Origin: Mycolicibacterium vulneris | GTDB taxonomy: Bacteria; Actinomycetota; Actinomycetes; Mycobacteriales; Mycobacteriaceae | DNA length: 57,738 bases | Direction: 5' to 3' | Assembly: GCF_002104765.1 (NCBI RefSeq) | Contig: NZ_NCXM01000035.1 | Location: 1-57,738 of the forward strand | In this document: piece by piece, positions 33,179 to 42,170 of the stretch | Numbering within the stretch: the stretch's first letter is position 1 | Layout: each line of letters starts with the position of its first letter | Notes under the pieces: generated by a model | The model's input: the letters and a program-made list of their open reading frames with translations, nothing else | Databases searched by the model: none | What the model was told of the DNA's origin: nothing | Translations under genes and position numbers: made by a program

Positions 33179-33781
33179 GTGGGAACAGCACGGGAGCCGG
33201 TCACCGATGAGCAATTCTGGCTGATCGCGCACAGCCCGGCACGGACACGGGTACTCGATGCCGCGCTGGATCTGATCGCCACACACGGTGTCAGCGGTAC
33301 GTCGCTGCAGATGATCGCCGACGCCGTCGGGATCACGAAAGCTGCTGTCTATCACCAATTCCGGACTAAAGAGCAGATCGTCATCGCCGTGACCGAGCGC
33401 GAACTCGGTCGGCTCGAGCCGGCGCTCGAGGAGGCCGAGGCATACGACGACGGTCCTCAGGCAAGGGATGCGTTGCTGGTGCGTGTGGTTGAGATGGCCG
33501 TGCGCGATCGCCGGTTGGTGCGCACGCTGCAATTCGATCCCGTCGTCGTCCGGTTGCTGGCCGAGCACAAGCCATTTCAACTTTTCATGGACCGCCTGTA
33601 CCGGGTGCTACTGAGCGATGCGGGGCTGGACGGGCGGATCGAGGCCGCCATGTTCTCGGGCGCCCTCAGCACCGCGGTCATGCATCCGCTGGTTGCCGAT
33701 ATCGACGACGACACACTGCTCGATCGGGTCACCGACTTGAGCCGACGCCTGCTCGGTCTGCCTCGGGAAACCCCCGAGTGA
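33179..33781 (+). CDS. TetR-family regulator of the membrane operon
   Basis: 200 aa. Helix-turn-helix GVSGTSLQMIADAVGITKAA (about 38-57) followed by AVYHQF, then a helical ligand domain. GTG start at 33179; about 20 residues precede the DNA-binding domain. Divergent from the COX3/COX4-like operon with an 18-bp palindrome between, so it very probably controls that operon and itself. Confidence 0.88.
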   Translation: MGTAREPVTDEQFWLIAHSPARTRVLDAALDLIATHGVSGTSLQMIADAVGITKAAVYHQFRTKEQIVIAVTERELGRLEPALEEAEAYDDGPQARDALLVRVVEMAVRDRRLVRTLQFDPVVVRLLAEHKPFQLFMDRLYRVLLSDAGLDGRIEAAMFSGALSTAVMHPLVADIDDDTLLDRVTDLSRRLLGLPRETPE

Positions 33782-33784
33782 CTG

Positions 33785-34189
33785 CTACGTGTCGGCGCGG
33801 ACCCAGCTCGATATGCCGTCGTGCGCAATGCAGATGAGGAACAGACCGTCGGGCGCCTGCGCGACGTAGTTCAGATAGTTCTGGCAGTCGGCGTTTTCGT
33901 CCTTGACTCCCGCCATCGGCGGTGAGCGGAACCATCGAGGCTGGTATCGCCTCGGCGAGCCGCAGAACATCAGCCGTCCGGGCTCCGAGGCGAAGGAGAC
34001 GTATCCGTCGGCGACTCCGAAGGCGTAGTAGGTGGTGTTGTCACACGGCGCACCTAGAACCTGATGGGGCATGATGCCCGGCGTGCAGGCGGGGTAGTCG
34101 CAGACAGACGGCCCGGCCGAGGCGGGCGGCGGCGCCGCCACCACCCCGGCGCCGAGCAATGCGGCAACCAGAGCCACGATTGATCGCAC
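33785..34189 (-). CDS. Secreted Cys-containing hypothetical protein
   Basis: 134 aa. GTG start, signal peptide (VRSIVALVAALLGAGVVAAP... cleavage near PASAG), mature part with six cysteines (VCDYPACTPG, GAPCDN, LMFCGSP, NADCQN, FLICIA), likely disulfide-bonded. Not a domain I recognise; similar small secreted proteins are common in mycobacteria. It ends 3 nt from the convergent TetR stop. The frame continues upstream but with poor codon bias and overlapping the divergent Mce-associated gene. Confidence 0.72.
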   Translation of the reverse strand: MRSIVALVAALLGAGVVAAPPPASAGPSVCDYPACTPGIMPHQVLGAPCDNTTYYAFGVADGYVSFASEPGRLMFCGSPRRYQPRWFRSPPMAGVKDENADCQNYLNYVAQAPDGLFLICIAHDGISSWVRADT

Positions 34190-34388
34190 CCGATTACTCT
34201 GCCACACCTGAAAAGAAAATTCTCCTGGTTGGAGAAGATCACCTGGGCCGAACAGTGGTCGGCGGCGGGCGATTCCGAAGCCACTGCGACCTGTACCGGG
34301 CGCGCGAGTATTTCCGCATGTGAGGGCCAGGAAAGCGGCCACTCGACGCCGGCGTTGAGCCCCGGCCGGAGTGATAAGCTGCTTCTCC

Positions 34389-35186
34389 GTGCACGATCCG
34401 GAGGGGCCCGACGCCGACGATTGTGGCGACCCCGGGGATGTGACCGATCCCGACGAACCACAGTCAAGCGCAGGCGCCGATGGCGGCGACGTAGCGACCG
34501 CGTCCGAAGTGGACGCAGACGACGAAGTTGCCAAGGCCGAAGCGCGCGCCGAGGCGGCTCTGGCGCGCCTTTTACGGCTGCGCGACGCAGCCCGAATCGG
34601 GAGCGCGGACGACGACGCCCAAGATGTCGAGCAGCGCCCCACGAAGTGGACCGGGAGACGGCTGCGGCTCCGGCGTCCGGTACGGCCACGATGGCTGCGG
34701 CGTCCAAAGCGGAAAACAGTAGCGACCGGCGTCGGCTCCGTGCTTTTCACGGCCTCGGTCGCCGCGACCGCTTACATGCTGTGGCAGCACCACATCGCGG
34801 CGCACAATCGCCAACTCGCCGCGGAATTCAGCGCCGCCGCCCGGCAAGGGATCACGGCTTTCATGTCGATTGACCCCGATCATGCCAAGGAGGATGTCCA
34901 GCGCACCATCGATGCCTCCACGGGCGACCAGAAGGACCAGCTGTCTGTGCTGTCGACCCTGATGGTCAAGAAGGCCGAGGAGACCAAGGTCGGGACCAAG
35001 GTCACCATCGAAGCCGTCGCCGTCCAGTCGTTGAGCGACAATTCGGGAGTCGTGCTTGTGGCGGCGAAAACCGATCCCATTGGGCCGGATAACGCCAAAC
35101 CGCCACCGGCCTTATTTCGGCTGAGCGTCAATATGAACCGCGACGGCGGCCGGCTCAAGATGTCGAAAGTTGACTTCCTGCGATGA
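34389..35186 (+). CDS. Mce-associated membrane protein, long type (set 1)
   Basis: 265 aa. An acidic, Ala-rich N-terminal region with a coiled-coil-like stretch (VAKAEARAEAALARLLRLRDAA), one transmembrane helix (about 117-137, VGSVLFTASVAATAYMLW) and an extracytoplasmic domain with KEDVQRTIDASTGDQKDQL, the Mce-associated (Rv0177/Rv0178-type) layout. These proteins support Mce lipid importers. Start uncertain: GTG at 34389, or GTG at 34371. Its stop overlaps the next gene's start (ATGA). It faces the mce operon from downstream rather than being part of it. Confidence 0.83.
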   Translation: MHDPEGPDADDCGDPGDVTDPDEPQSSAGADGGDVATASEVDADDEVAKAEARAEAALARLLRLRDAARIGSADDDAQDVEQRPTKWTGRRLRLRRPVRPRWLRRPKRKTVATGVGSVLFTASVAATAYMLWQHHIAAHNRQLAAEFSAAARQGITAFMSIDPDHAKEDVQRTIDASTGDQKDQLSVLSTLMVKKAEETKVGTKVTIEAVAVQSLSDNSGVVLVAAKTDPIGPDNAKPPPALFRLSVNMNRDGGRLKMSKVDFLR

Positions 35187-35824
35187 CTGTCGAACATGGC
35201 TCGTCGCCGGACGGCGCGGAAAAGGCGATTGACGACATGGAGACTTCACCCGCCGGCGAAGACGGGAGGCCACCCAGTACGGAGCGACCGGCACGCTTGC
35301 GCCGGTTGGCGGCGATTCGGCGCCGGGCCGTCCGGTATTCGGCAAAGTGGCGCTCGATCGTCGCGACAACGTTGGTTATTGCCGCCGTGGGAGTCGCCGC
35401 CAGCGTGTACTTCATCCTGTACCGGCCGGATCAGCAGGTCGGCGATGCGGCGGCGCACCGGGCAATCCAGGCGGCGTCAGATGGTGCCGTGGCCGTGTTG
35501 TCGTATTCCTATGACCATTTGAACCGCGATTTCGACAACGCGAAATCGCATCTCACCGGCGGCTTTCTGACCTATTACAGCAAATTTACCGACGAGATCG
35601 TCGCGCCGGTGGCGCAGAAGGGCCGACTGACGGCGACGGCCAAGGTGATTCGAGCCGCAGTCTCGGAATTGCATCCCGATTCCGCCGTCGTGCTGGTCTT
35701 CGTCGACCAGACCACGAAAAGCGTGCAAAAGAAAGATTCCGAGAACACGCAGAGCAGCGTCTTGGTCACGCTGACAAAAGTCAACGGTTCCTGGCTGATC
35801 GCGAAATTCGACCCGTCCGGATGA
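35183..35824 (+). CDS. Mce-associated membrane protein, short type (set 1)
   Basis: 213 aa. One transmembrane helix (about 62-80, IVATTLVIAAVGVAASVYF) followed by YRPDQQV and an NTF2-like outer domain: AASDGAVAVLSYSYDHLNRD, AKSHLTGGFLTYY, SELHPDSAVVLVFVDQTT and GSWLIAKFDP. Same plan as the 51.9-kb gene. ATGA overlap with the long-type gene indicates a two-protein unit. Confidence 0.87.
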   Translation: MTVEHGSSPDGAEKAIDDMETSPAGEDGRPPSTERPARLRRLAAIRRRAVRYSAKWRSIVATTLVIAAVGVAASVYFILYRPDQQVGDAAAHRAIQAASDGAVAVLSYSYDHLNRDFDNAKSHLTGGFLTYYSKFTDEIVAPVAQKGRLTATAKVIRAAVSELHPDSAVVLVFVDQTTKSVQKKDSENTQSSVLVTLTKVNGSWLIAKFDPSG

Positions 35825-35955
35825 GCGCGGCAGATCTTGTCCTAACCATTACCAGGCGACCCGGAGCGGTGTAACGTCATCGCTCGAGAACGCCGCAACC
35901 GACGGCGAAAAGGTGCCATAGGCACTCTCGGATTTCGCGCTTCGAGGAGCACGTG

Positions 35956-36477
35956 ATGCGTTCAGTCAAAACACTCACCACCGCAACGCTGGTGGCTGCC
36001 ACCGTATTCGGCGGTTTGAGCACTGCATCGACAGCCCAGGCAATAACCAAGGAAGACGTCGCCATCAACGGGACTTTCCGCGCCACGTCCATTGGCGATT
36101 GGGCCCAGAGAAATGACCAGTACTTCGGCGAACCGACGGTTTACCAAACGTGGACCATCAGTTCGACTTGCGACTCGACCCAGGTCTGCCATGGCTCAGT
36201 GACGAGCGACCAGGGATGGAGCGCGCCCCTATATATGAATGACGGGGAGATGTGGAAGGTGAGGCGCGAAGTGCCGAATTGGGAGCGGTGCGAGGACGGC
36301 ACCGCGTTCCCCGGACAGCAGCAATTCTTTTTCTACCCGGTGAACGACAATGGTGGATTCCAGATCGGGTCGCGGGTCTTCTCGGGCAAGGACAAGACAG
36401 TCGGCCCGAGCGGTGCCTGCGGGCAAAACAATTGGCTCGATATCACGATGCCGTTACGCCTGGACCAGCTCTCCTGA
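35956..36477 (+). CDS. Secreted protein next to the Mce-associated pair
   Basis: 173 aa. Signal peptide ending TASTAQA, then a beta-rich mature part with W and Cys landmarks: QTWTISSTCDSTQVCHGSV, GWSAPLY, NWERCEDGTAFPG, PSGACGQNNW. GAGGAG is 7 nt before the ATG at 35956 (the GTG at 35953 is less well placed). Similar W-x-I-S-x-C layout to the secreted protein at 50.6 kb. Convergent with mceF. Confidence 0.75.
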   Translation: MRSVKTLTTATLVAATVFGGLSTASTAQAITKEDVAINGTFRATSIGDWAQRNDQYFGEPTVYQTWTISSTCDSTQVCHGSVTSDQGWSAPLYMNDGEMWKVRREVPNWERCEDGTAFPGQQQFFFYPVNDNGGFQIGSRVFSGKDKTVGPSGACGQNNWLDITMPLRLDQLS

Positions 36478-36535
36478 CCGGGCGGCCGTAGCTTCTCATG
36501 CCTCGCACCTCGGGCAGCTTCGGCACAGGACGAAT

Positions 36536-38308
36536 TCAGGTGGGAAGCATGTCCTTCCACGTCCTGGGCGCTTTCGGAGCGACGAGATCCGACTGCTGAT
36601 ACAACTTCCCGTCCGGACCGACATAACGACCGGTGTGCGGATCGTACTTCGCCACCACGACCGAGGGCGCGGGCTTAGATGCGTTGGCTCCGAACGAGCT
36701 TGGCGCAGCCTGGGGCCCCCCACCGTCGGCCGGTGCGGGGTCGGCAGGAATGGGCGGGGCGGGATCGGGAGGAACGAGCGGGGCTAAAGGCAGCGCTGGC
36801 TGCGCGGCGGGGGGCGGGGGAAGTTCCCCCGCCACAGGGACGTCGAGTGGTGCGATGGGGGGAAGGTCAGCCGACATTCTCGACATCGGCGCCAGCGCTG
36901 CTCCCGACGACGGCAACGGCGGAGCTGCGGCTCCGACCGTGCCCGGTGGCGGATTTTCTCCGCGCGGCCCCGCAGGGGCGCCACGCGGCACCGCCCCCGG
37001 CGGCAGCGGCGTTCCCTCGACCGGGCCAAAGATCCTGTCGTTGGTGGTGATCCGGTCATCAGGCGGGACACCCTGGGCTAGCAGATTCGGATCCAGCGGA
37101 TAGGGACCGAGGGTGTGCTGGCGCATCGCCAGCGGCATGTATGGCTTGTCGCTGTTGCAGATTTCGACGGTCGGCGCGCGCTTACCCGGGTGCCCCATGC
37201 AAGGATAGTTGCGGGCACCGCGAACCGCGATCGGGGAATCCTGCGGGAGTTTGCAATACAACCCGTCCGGTGTGTCGATGTCGGTGAGGTCGTCGGGGGA
37301 TCGCCAGGTGTTGGGCGGCATGAAGCCGACCGTGCAAATGGGCGGATCGTCGACCGTGGCTGCGAAGTCGCCGTAAGCCCTACCGTCGGGATGGTTTTCA
37401 CCCTGAGCGGCCTGCTCGACCGCAACCCCCGACGGCAGCAACACCAGTAGCTGCTCGATCGACGGATGGTAGGTGACGCCGATCTGCCCGATGGTGGTCA
37501 GGTTGGCAAGCAACACCGGCAGCGTCGGTTTGATTTGTTCCAGAAGCCGGGATGCTTCGTTCGCGGCGTCAGGACCTTTCTCCAGGATCGTGCGGAAGTG
37601 AGAATCGTTGTTCACCAACGTATCCGAGATGCCGGCGAAGCTGCGCGCCCATGTTCTGATCGAATCGGTGGTGCGCGCCTGGGTGTCCAGCAGCGGTCCG
37701 GTGTCTTCGGTGAGGGCTCGGGTGCGATCGACGACGGCGTTGGCGTCGCGGGACAGCGTCTTCGAGGAATCGAGCAGTGACCCCAGGTCGTAACCGGAAC
37801 CGTTGAAGCCCTGGAAGGACTCGTCGAGCAATTGGCCGAGTTTGGTCTTCGGGATGCTTTGGACCAAGGCATTGACCTGCTCGAGCATTGGGCCGACCGG
37901 CTGCGGAATCGTCGTGTCGCGCACGGCGATAACCGAGCCGTCGTGCAGATAGGGCGGCGAGTCGGTTTTGGGCCGCAGGTCCACGTATTGTTCACCCACC
38001 GCGGAGACACTGAGCACCTCGGCTATCAGGTCCGCGGGGACCTTTGGTGAAGTGCTAAGCGACAGCGTCGCTTTCGCGCCGGTCGGCGTCAAACCCACGG
38101 CGGTGACCTTGCCGAGCTGAACCCCGCGATAGGTCACGTTGGAAAACCGGTACAGGCCGCCGGTGGCCGGCAGCTCCAGTGTCACCGTCATCCGGCCGAT
38201 GCCCAGCAGCGTCGGCGCTTGGATGTAGAACAGGACCATCGAGATCACCCCGATGGTTCCGGCGATTGCGAAGATCGCCAGCTGGATACGAACGAAGCGG
38301 GTCAGCAT
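36536..38308 (-). CDS. mceF: Mce family protein MceF
   Basis: 590 aa. N-terminal anchor helix (FVRIQLAIFAIAGTIGVISMVLF), MCE domain (about 38-115, with NVTYRGVQLGKVTAVGL), a helical coiled segment (about 130-280), and a long Pro/Ala-rich tail from about 430 ending in YDPHTGRYVGPDGKLYQQSD, which is typical of MceF. Last gene of the yrbEAB-mceA-F operon; its ATG directly follows the mceE TAA. Confidence 0.92.
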   Translation of the reverse strand: MLTRFVRIQLAIFAIAGTIGVISMVLFYIQAPTLLGIGRMTVTLELPATGGLYRFSNVTYRGVQLGKVTAVGLTPTGAKATLSLSTSPKVPADLIAEVLSVSAVGEQYVDLRPKTDSPPYLHDGSVIAVRDTTIPQPVGPMLEQVNALVQSIPKTKLGQLLDESFQGFNGSGYDLGSLLDSSKTLSRDANAVVDRTRALTEDTGPLLDTQARTTDSIRTWARSFAGISDTLVNNDSHFRTILEKGPDAANEASRLLEQIKPTLPVLLANLTTIGQIGVTYHPSIEQLLVLLPSGVAVEQAAQGENHPDGRAYGDFAATVDDPPICTVGFMPPNTWRSPDDLTDIDTPDGLYCKLPQDSPIAVRGARNYPCMGHPGKRAPTVEICNSDKPYMPLAMRQHTLGPYPLDPNLLAQGVPPDDRITTNDRIFGPVEGTPLPPGAVPRGAPAGPRGENPPPGTVGAAAPPLPSSGAALAPMSRMSADLPPIAPLDVPVAGELPPPPAAQPALPLAPLVPPDPAPPIPADPAPADGGGPQAAPSSFGANASKPAPSVVVAKYDPHTGRYVGPDGKLYQQSDLVAPKAPRTWKDMLPT

Positions 38309-39631
38309 TTATCCCCCGGCTCCCGTTTCAGGCGCTTCTGCGGGCGCCGGCGTTTGACCAAGACCCGCGTCGGGCACCGCGGCCGCACCAGGCGCAGGCC
38401 CGGGCAGCGGGGCCGCGTTCGGCGGCGGCCCGGGCAGCGGTCCATAATTCCCCGGCCCCGGTGCCGGCACCGCACCCGGCGGTGGTGGGGGCAGCGGCAA
38501 CGCGTTGGGGTCGACCCACGGTGGCCGCAGGGGGTTATGCAGCGGATCGAGTGTGTAATTCATCCGATACGGATCCCCCGGCACCGGTGGCGCGGGCATG
38601 TCCAGCTGCCCCCAGTGGGTTCCTAAGAACAAGCCCTTCTTGAGCCGTGGAATCGTTATGTCGAAATCGAAATGCAGGTTGAAGAAGTCGCCTCGGACCG
38701 CTCGGTCGACGAAGTTCTGGGTGAACGGGAACACGAACGACGCCGCGATGGCCGCGCCGAAGTCGGGTCCGACGTCGGCGAGCGCTTTGATGGTCGGCTC
38801 CAGGTTTTTGAGGTTCTTGACCAGGTCGGCCTGGGAGTCGTTGACCAGCCGGGTGGCGGTGTTGCTGAACACGCGAAGGTGATCCAGGGCGGCCGTCAGA
38901 CGCGGCCGCTCCTTGATCAGCACCTCGAGCGCGGGCGGAATCTTGTTGATCGCTTGGGTGATTACGTCGCGTTGGTCGGCGAAGGTGGCCGACAGCCGAT
39001 TCAGCGCCTGGATGGAGGCGACGATGTTGTCCCGCTGGTCGTCCAGAGTTCCCACGAACGTGTCCAGCCGGGTGATCAGATCGCGCACCGCTCCCTCGTG
39101 CCCGGACAGGGCGGCCGAGAAATTGTGGATGACCTCCCCGATCTGTCCTAGCCCACCGCCGTTGACCACCGCGCCCAGCGACGACAGCGTCTGCTCTGTC
39201 GACGGGTAGGCCGATGACCGGCTGAGCGGGATGGTGGCGCCCGGCTGCAGCCGCCCGCTTCCCTGCTGGCCCAGCGGCGTATTGAGCTCCACATGCATCG
39301 AGCCCAGCAGGCTGGTCTGACCTACGGTGGCTACCACGTTGGCCGGGACCACCACATCACGCTTGACCGAGATCTCGACGTCGGCGTGCCAGCCCTGCAC
39401 CCGCATCGTGCCGACACTGCCGACGACGACGTCGTCGATCATCACCGGCGAATTCGACTCCATCGTTCCGACATTCGGGAGTTCGACGTGGTAGATGTTG
39501 GCCCCCGGCCCGCGCCCGACCGCACCGGGCAGCGGTAGTGAATTCAGGCCGTGGAAGGCGCATCCCGTCGCCGTCACCACCACACAACAGCCGATGGCGA
39601 ACACCCGCTTAGCGGCAACCCGGGCGATCAT
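38309..39631 (-). CDS. mceE: Mce family lipoprotein MceE (LprK-type)
   Basis: 440 aa. A signal peptide with lipobox-like TATGC (C24) marks it as the lipoprotein subunit usual at this operon position. MCE domain (about 45-125, NSPVMIDDVVVGSVGTMRVQ), helical region, then a Pro-rich tail from about 370. ATGA overlap with mceD. Confidence 0.92.
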   Translation of the reverse strand: MIARVAAKRVFAIGCCVVVTATGCAFHGLNSLPLPGAVGRGPGANIYHVELPNVGTMESNSPVMIDDVVVGSVGTMRVQGWHADVEISVKRDVVVPANVVATVGQTSLLGSMHVELNTPLGQQGSGRLQPGATIPLSRSSAYPSTEQTLSSLGAVVNGGGLGQIGEVIHNFSAALSGHEGAVRDLITRLDTFVGTLDDQRDNIVASIQALNRLSATFADQRDVITQAINKIPPALEVLIKERPRLTAALDHLRVFSNTATRLVNDSQADLVKNLKNLEPTIKALADVGPDFGAAIAASFVFPFTQNFVDRAVRGDFFNLHFDFDITIPRLKKGLFLGTHWGQLDMPAPPVPGDPYRMNYTLDPLHNPLRPPWVDPNALPLPPPPPGAVPAPGPGNYGPLPGPPPNAAPLPGPAPGAAAVPDAGLGQTPAPAEAPETGAGG

Positions 39632-41055
39632 TGTTGTGGCCCTTCGTCTGGCAGCAGCATGCCCGACACAGTCGGCGCCGGTGGTGCTGGCGCCGGTGTC
39701 GACGGTGGCGGCGGCAGCGGCATCGCCGCGCCCGGTATCCGCTCCGGCGGCACCGCCCCCGGCGGTCCCACCGGATCACCCGGCAAGCCGGTGTAGGCCG
39801 ACACGGCGGGCGGGATCTCGGGCGGGCCGGGTTTCGGGCCCTCGCCGCCGGGTGCCAGGCGCGGTTCGGTGTAGAGAACCTTGGACGGGTCAATCGACTT
39901 GGATATGAACGGGTTGATGGGAATTGGCGAGTTATTCCAGCTGGTCTGCCGCAGTCCGGGTCCGAGGAACAGGGAACACAGCTTGCCCGTTTCGACCGCG
40001 GTGATGTTCTCGATGGCGCCGATCTGAGTGCAGCCCGGTACGGACAGCAGAATTTGACCGCCCCACGTGGGATTCGCCATATTCATCAGCCCGAACCCCC
40101 CCACGATGGTTCCGGTGTCGGCGTTGTAGTCGTTGAAGAAGTTGCCGAACGCGTTCGGCGAGGTGTGCAGAATGTTTTCCAGTGCCATGTGGTGGTCGAC
40201 CAGGTTCTGCGTGACATCGGCCAACCGGGCGATCTGCTCGCTGGTCTGGTTGCGAGTCCCGGCGATGAACCGCCGCACCTCGCCGACTGCCGTCGACAGA
40301 TCGGTCAGCGCCGCGTCCAGGTCGGATTTGCTGTCGTTGACCACGCTGGTGAGCGTGGCCAGGCGACCGTTGAATTGCTCGATCTGCACGTTGCTGTCGC
40401 GCAGCGCGCCGACGAACGTCTGCAGGTTTTTGATGATGTCGACGATGTTGCCGCTGCCGTTGGCGAGGATGCGGCCCACCCCGGACAATTGACCGAGTGT
40501 TTGGCGAAGCTTGTCGCCATTGCCGTCGAGGGCGTTGGCGGCGCTGTCGATGAACCGGCCCACCGATGTGCCCGATACCCCACTCTTGGGTCCCAAATCC
40601 GTTGCCAGCCGCATCAACTGGGTTTTGACCTCGTCCCACTCGACCGGCACTGCGGTCCGTTCGACTGGTATGACCGCCCCATCCTGCATGACCGGCCCGG
40701 TGTCGCGATAGGCCGGTGTGAGTTGGACGTAGCGGGAAGCCACCAGATTCGGGGCGACGATAACCGCCTTCGCGTCCGCCGGAATAGGCACGCCGTGGTC
40801 GACCGAGAGGATTATCTTGGCCCGTGTGCCCTGCGGCTGAATGGATTTGATGTTGCCGACCTTGACACCCGAAACCCGCACCTCGTCATGGGGATAGATC
40901 GCGGTCGCGGTGGTGAAATAGGCGGTAATCGTTCGTGGGCCGAAGAACGTGTTACGGACGACCACGGCGGCGCCGGCCACGATCAGCCCGACCAGGGCAA
41001 CCGCCGTCACGGCCGCCAGCCGCTTGCGCGGCATCCGGGAGATCCGGGAGGTCAT
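39628..41055 (-). CDS. mceD: Mce family protein MceD
   Basis: 475 aa. Start at ATG 41055 (ATGA overlap with mceC). Anchor helix LAAVTAVALVGLIVAGAAVVV, MCE domain with YPHDEVRVSGVKVGNIKSIQ and LVASRYVQLTPAY, coiled helical part, and a Pro-rich C-terminal tail (about 420-475). Part of the periplasm-spanning Mce assembly. Confidence 0.92.
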   Translation of the reverse strand: MTSRISRMPRKRLAAVTAVALVGLIVAGAAVVVRNTFFGPRTITAYFTTATAIYPHDEVRVSGVKVGNIKSIQPQGTRAKIILSVDHGVPIPADAKAVIVAPNLVASRYVQLTPAYRDTGPVMQDGAVIPVERTAVPVEWDEVKTQLMRLATDLGPKSGVSGTSVGRFIDSAANALDGNGDKLRQTLGQLSGVGRILANGSGNIVDIIKNLQTFVGALRDSNVQIEQFNGRLATLTSVVNDSKSDLDAALTDLSTAVGEVRRFIAGTRNQTSEQIARLADVTQNLVDHHMALENILHTSPNAFGNFFNDYNADTGTIVGGFGLMNMANPTWGGQILLSVPGCTQIGAIENITAVETGKLCSLFLGPGLRQTSWNNSPIPINPFISKSIDPSKVLYTEPRLAPGGEGPKPGPPEIPPAVSAYTGLPGDPVGPPGAVPPERIPGAAMPLPPPPSTPAPAPPAPTVSGMLLPDEGPQQ

Positions 41056-42170
41056 TGTGATCCTCCGATCCGTCCGCCCAATGTGCAGCCAGGGCATTGT
41101 GGAATGGAGTTGTACGGCCAGGGGGTCAGCGCCCGGGGTACCGGCGACGGGAAGCCCGGGCCCTTAGACGTGTCGAATGTGCGGAATCCCCAGAGGTAGT
41201 CGATCAACTCCTGGAAGAGTTGCGGGACAAGGAAGTTCGGGACGAACGCCTGATAGGCGTACATGCCGGAGATGGCCTCACCGACCGTGATCTCGAATTT
41301 GGCGAGACCCGGCAGCGCTTTGCCGATGTTGTCGCGGTTTTTCTCCAAGACCCCGAGGACCCTGTTCAGCCGCTCCAGCGTTGGCGCCAAAGTGCTTTCG
41401 TTGTCGTGCACCAACGCCGTCAGCTGCTTGGCCACCACGGACGTGTTGGCCAGTAGGTCCACGATCTCTTGCCGGCGTGCGACCAGCACTTGCAGCAGAG
41501 AATCGGAGTTGAGGATGAGCTTGTTGACCTGCATGCTCCGTTCGGAAAGTATGCCGGTGACGTCGCCGGCACTCTTGAACAACTCGCCCAGGTTCTTGTT
41601 ACGGCTGTTGAGGGTGCGCGATAGGCGGGTGAGCGCGTCGAAGGCCGGCCCCATTTGGGGTGCGATCTGGTCGAGCGTTGCCGCCAGCGTGTCCAACGAC
41701 TGATTCAGCGCCGTGGTGTTGGTGCCGGCGGTGTCCGACGTCAGATCACTGACCGCTTCGGTGAGCGAGTACGGCGAGGAGGTTCGCGAGACGGGAATAA
41801 GAGCCATCGGGTGCATCGTGCCGCTGCCCGCGGATTCCACCGTCAGCATCCGCTCGCCCAGCAGGGTGCCGGTGCGGATGTGCGCAGAGGTCTCCGACCC
41901 GAGCAGGATGTTGCCCTTCATCGCGAACGTCACCAGCGCGTCGCCGTGGCGCAGCTTCACATCCGACACCGTGCCGACCTTCATCCCGGACACAATCACG
42001 GGGTTGCCCGTCGCAAGACCGCCGGCTTCCGTGAACAGCGCCTGGTAGCGGACCATCGTCGCCCATTGGATGAATCGGTCGGGCGACAGGCCGACCAGGA
42101 TGACCATCACCGCCAGAACGACGCCGATGAGTCCGGGCTTGACGAGCTGAGCTCCGCGGTACTTGAGCAT
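41052..42170 (-). CDS. mceC: Mce family protein MceC
   Basis: 372 aa. The ATG at 42170 overlaps the mceB stop as TGATG, better than the upstream in-frame ATG at 42185, which lies inside mceB. N-terminal helix GLIGVVLAVMVILVGLSP, MCE domain (GGLATGNPVIVSGMKVGTVS; LLGERMLTVESAG), helical stalk, and a short C-terminus ending CPGCTLGGR. Confidence 0.92.
   Translation of the reverse strand: MLKYRGAQLVKPGLIGVVLAVMVILVGLSPDRFIQWATMVRYQALFTEAGGLATGNPVIVSGMKVGTVSDVKLRHGDALVTFAMKGNILLGSETSAHIRTGTLLGERMLTVESAGSGTMHPMALIPVSRTSSPYSLTEAVSDLTSDTAGTNTTALNQSLDTLAATLDQIAPQMGPAFDALTRLSRTLNSRNKNLGELFKSAGDVTGILSERSMQVNKLILNSDSLLQVLVARRQEIVDLLANTSVVAKQLTALVHDNESTLAPTLERLNRVLGVLEKNRDNIGKALPGLAKFEITVGEAISGMYAYQAFVPNFLVPQLFQELIDYLWGFRTFDTSKGPGFPSPVPRALTPWPYNSIPQCPGCTLGGRIGGSQ

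Noticed and set aside
39631..41199. A 522-aa plus-strand frame opposite mceD
   Set aside because: MceD on the other strand has the MCE domain and stop-start overlaps on both sides; the opposite frame shows no family features.
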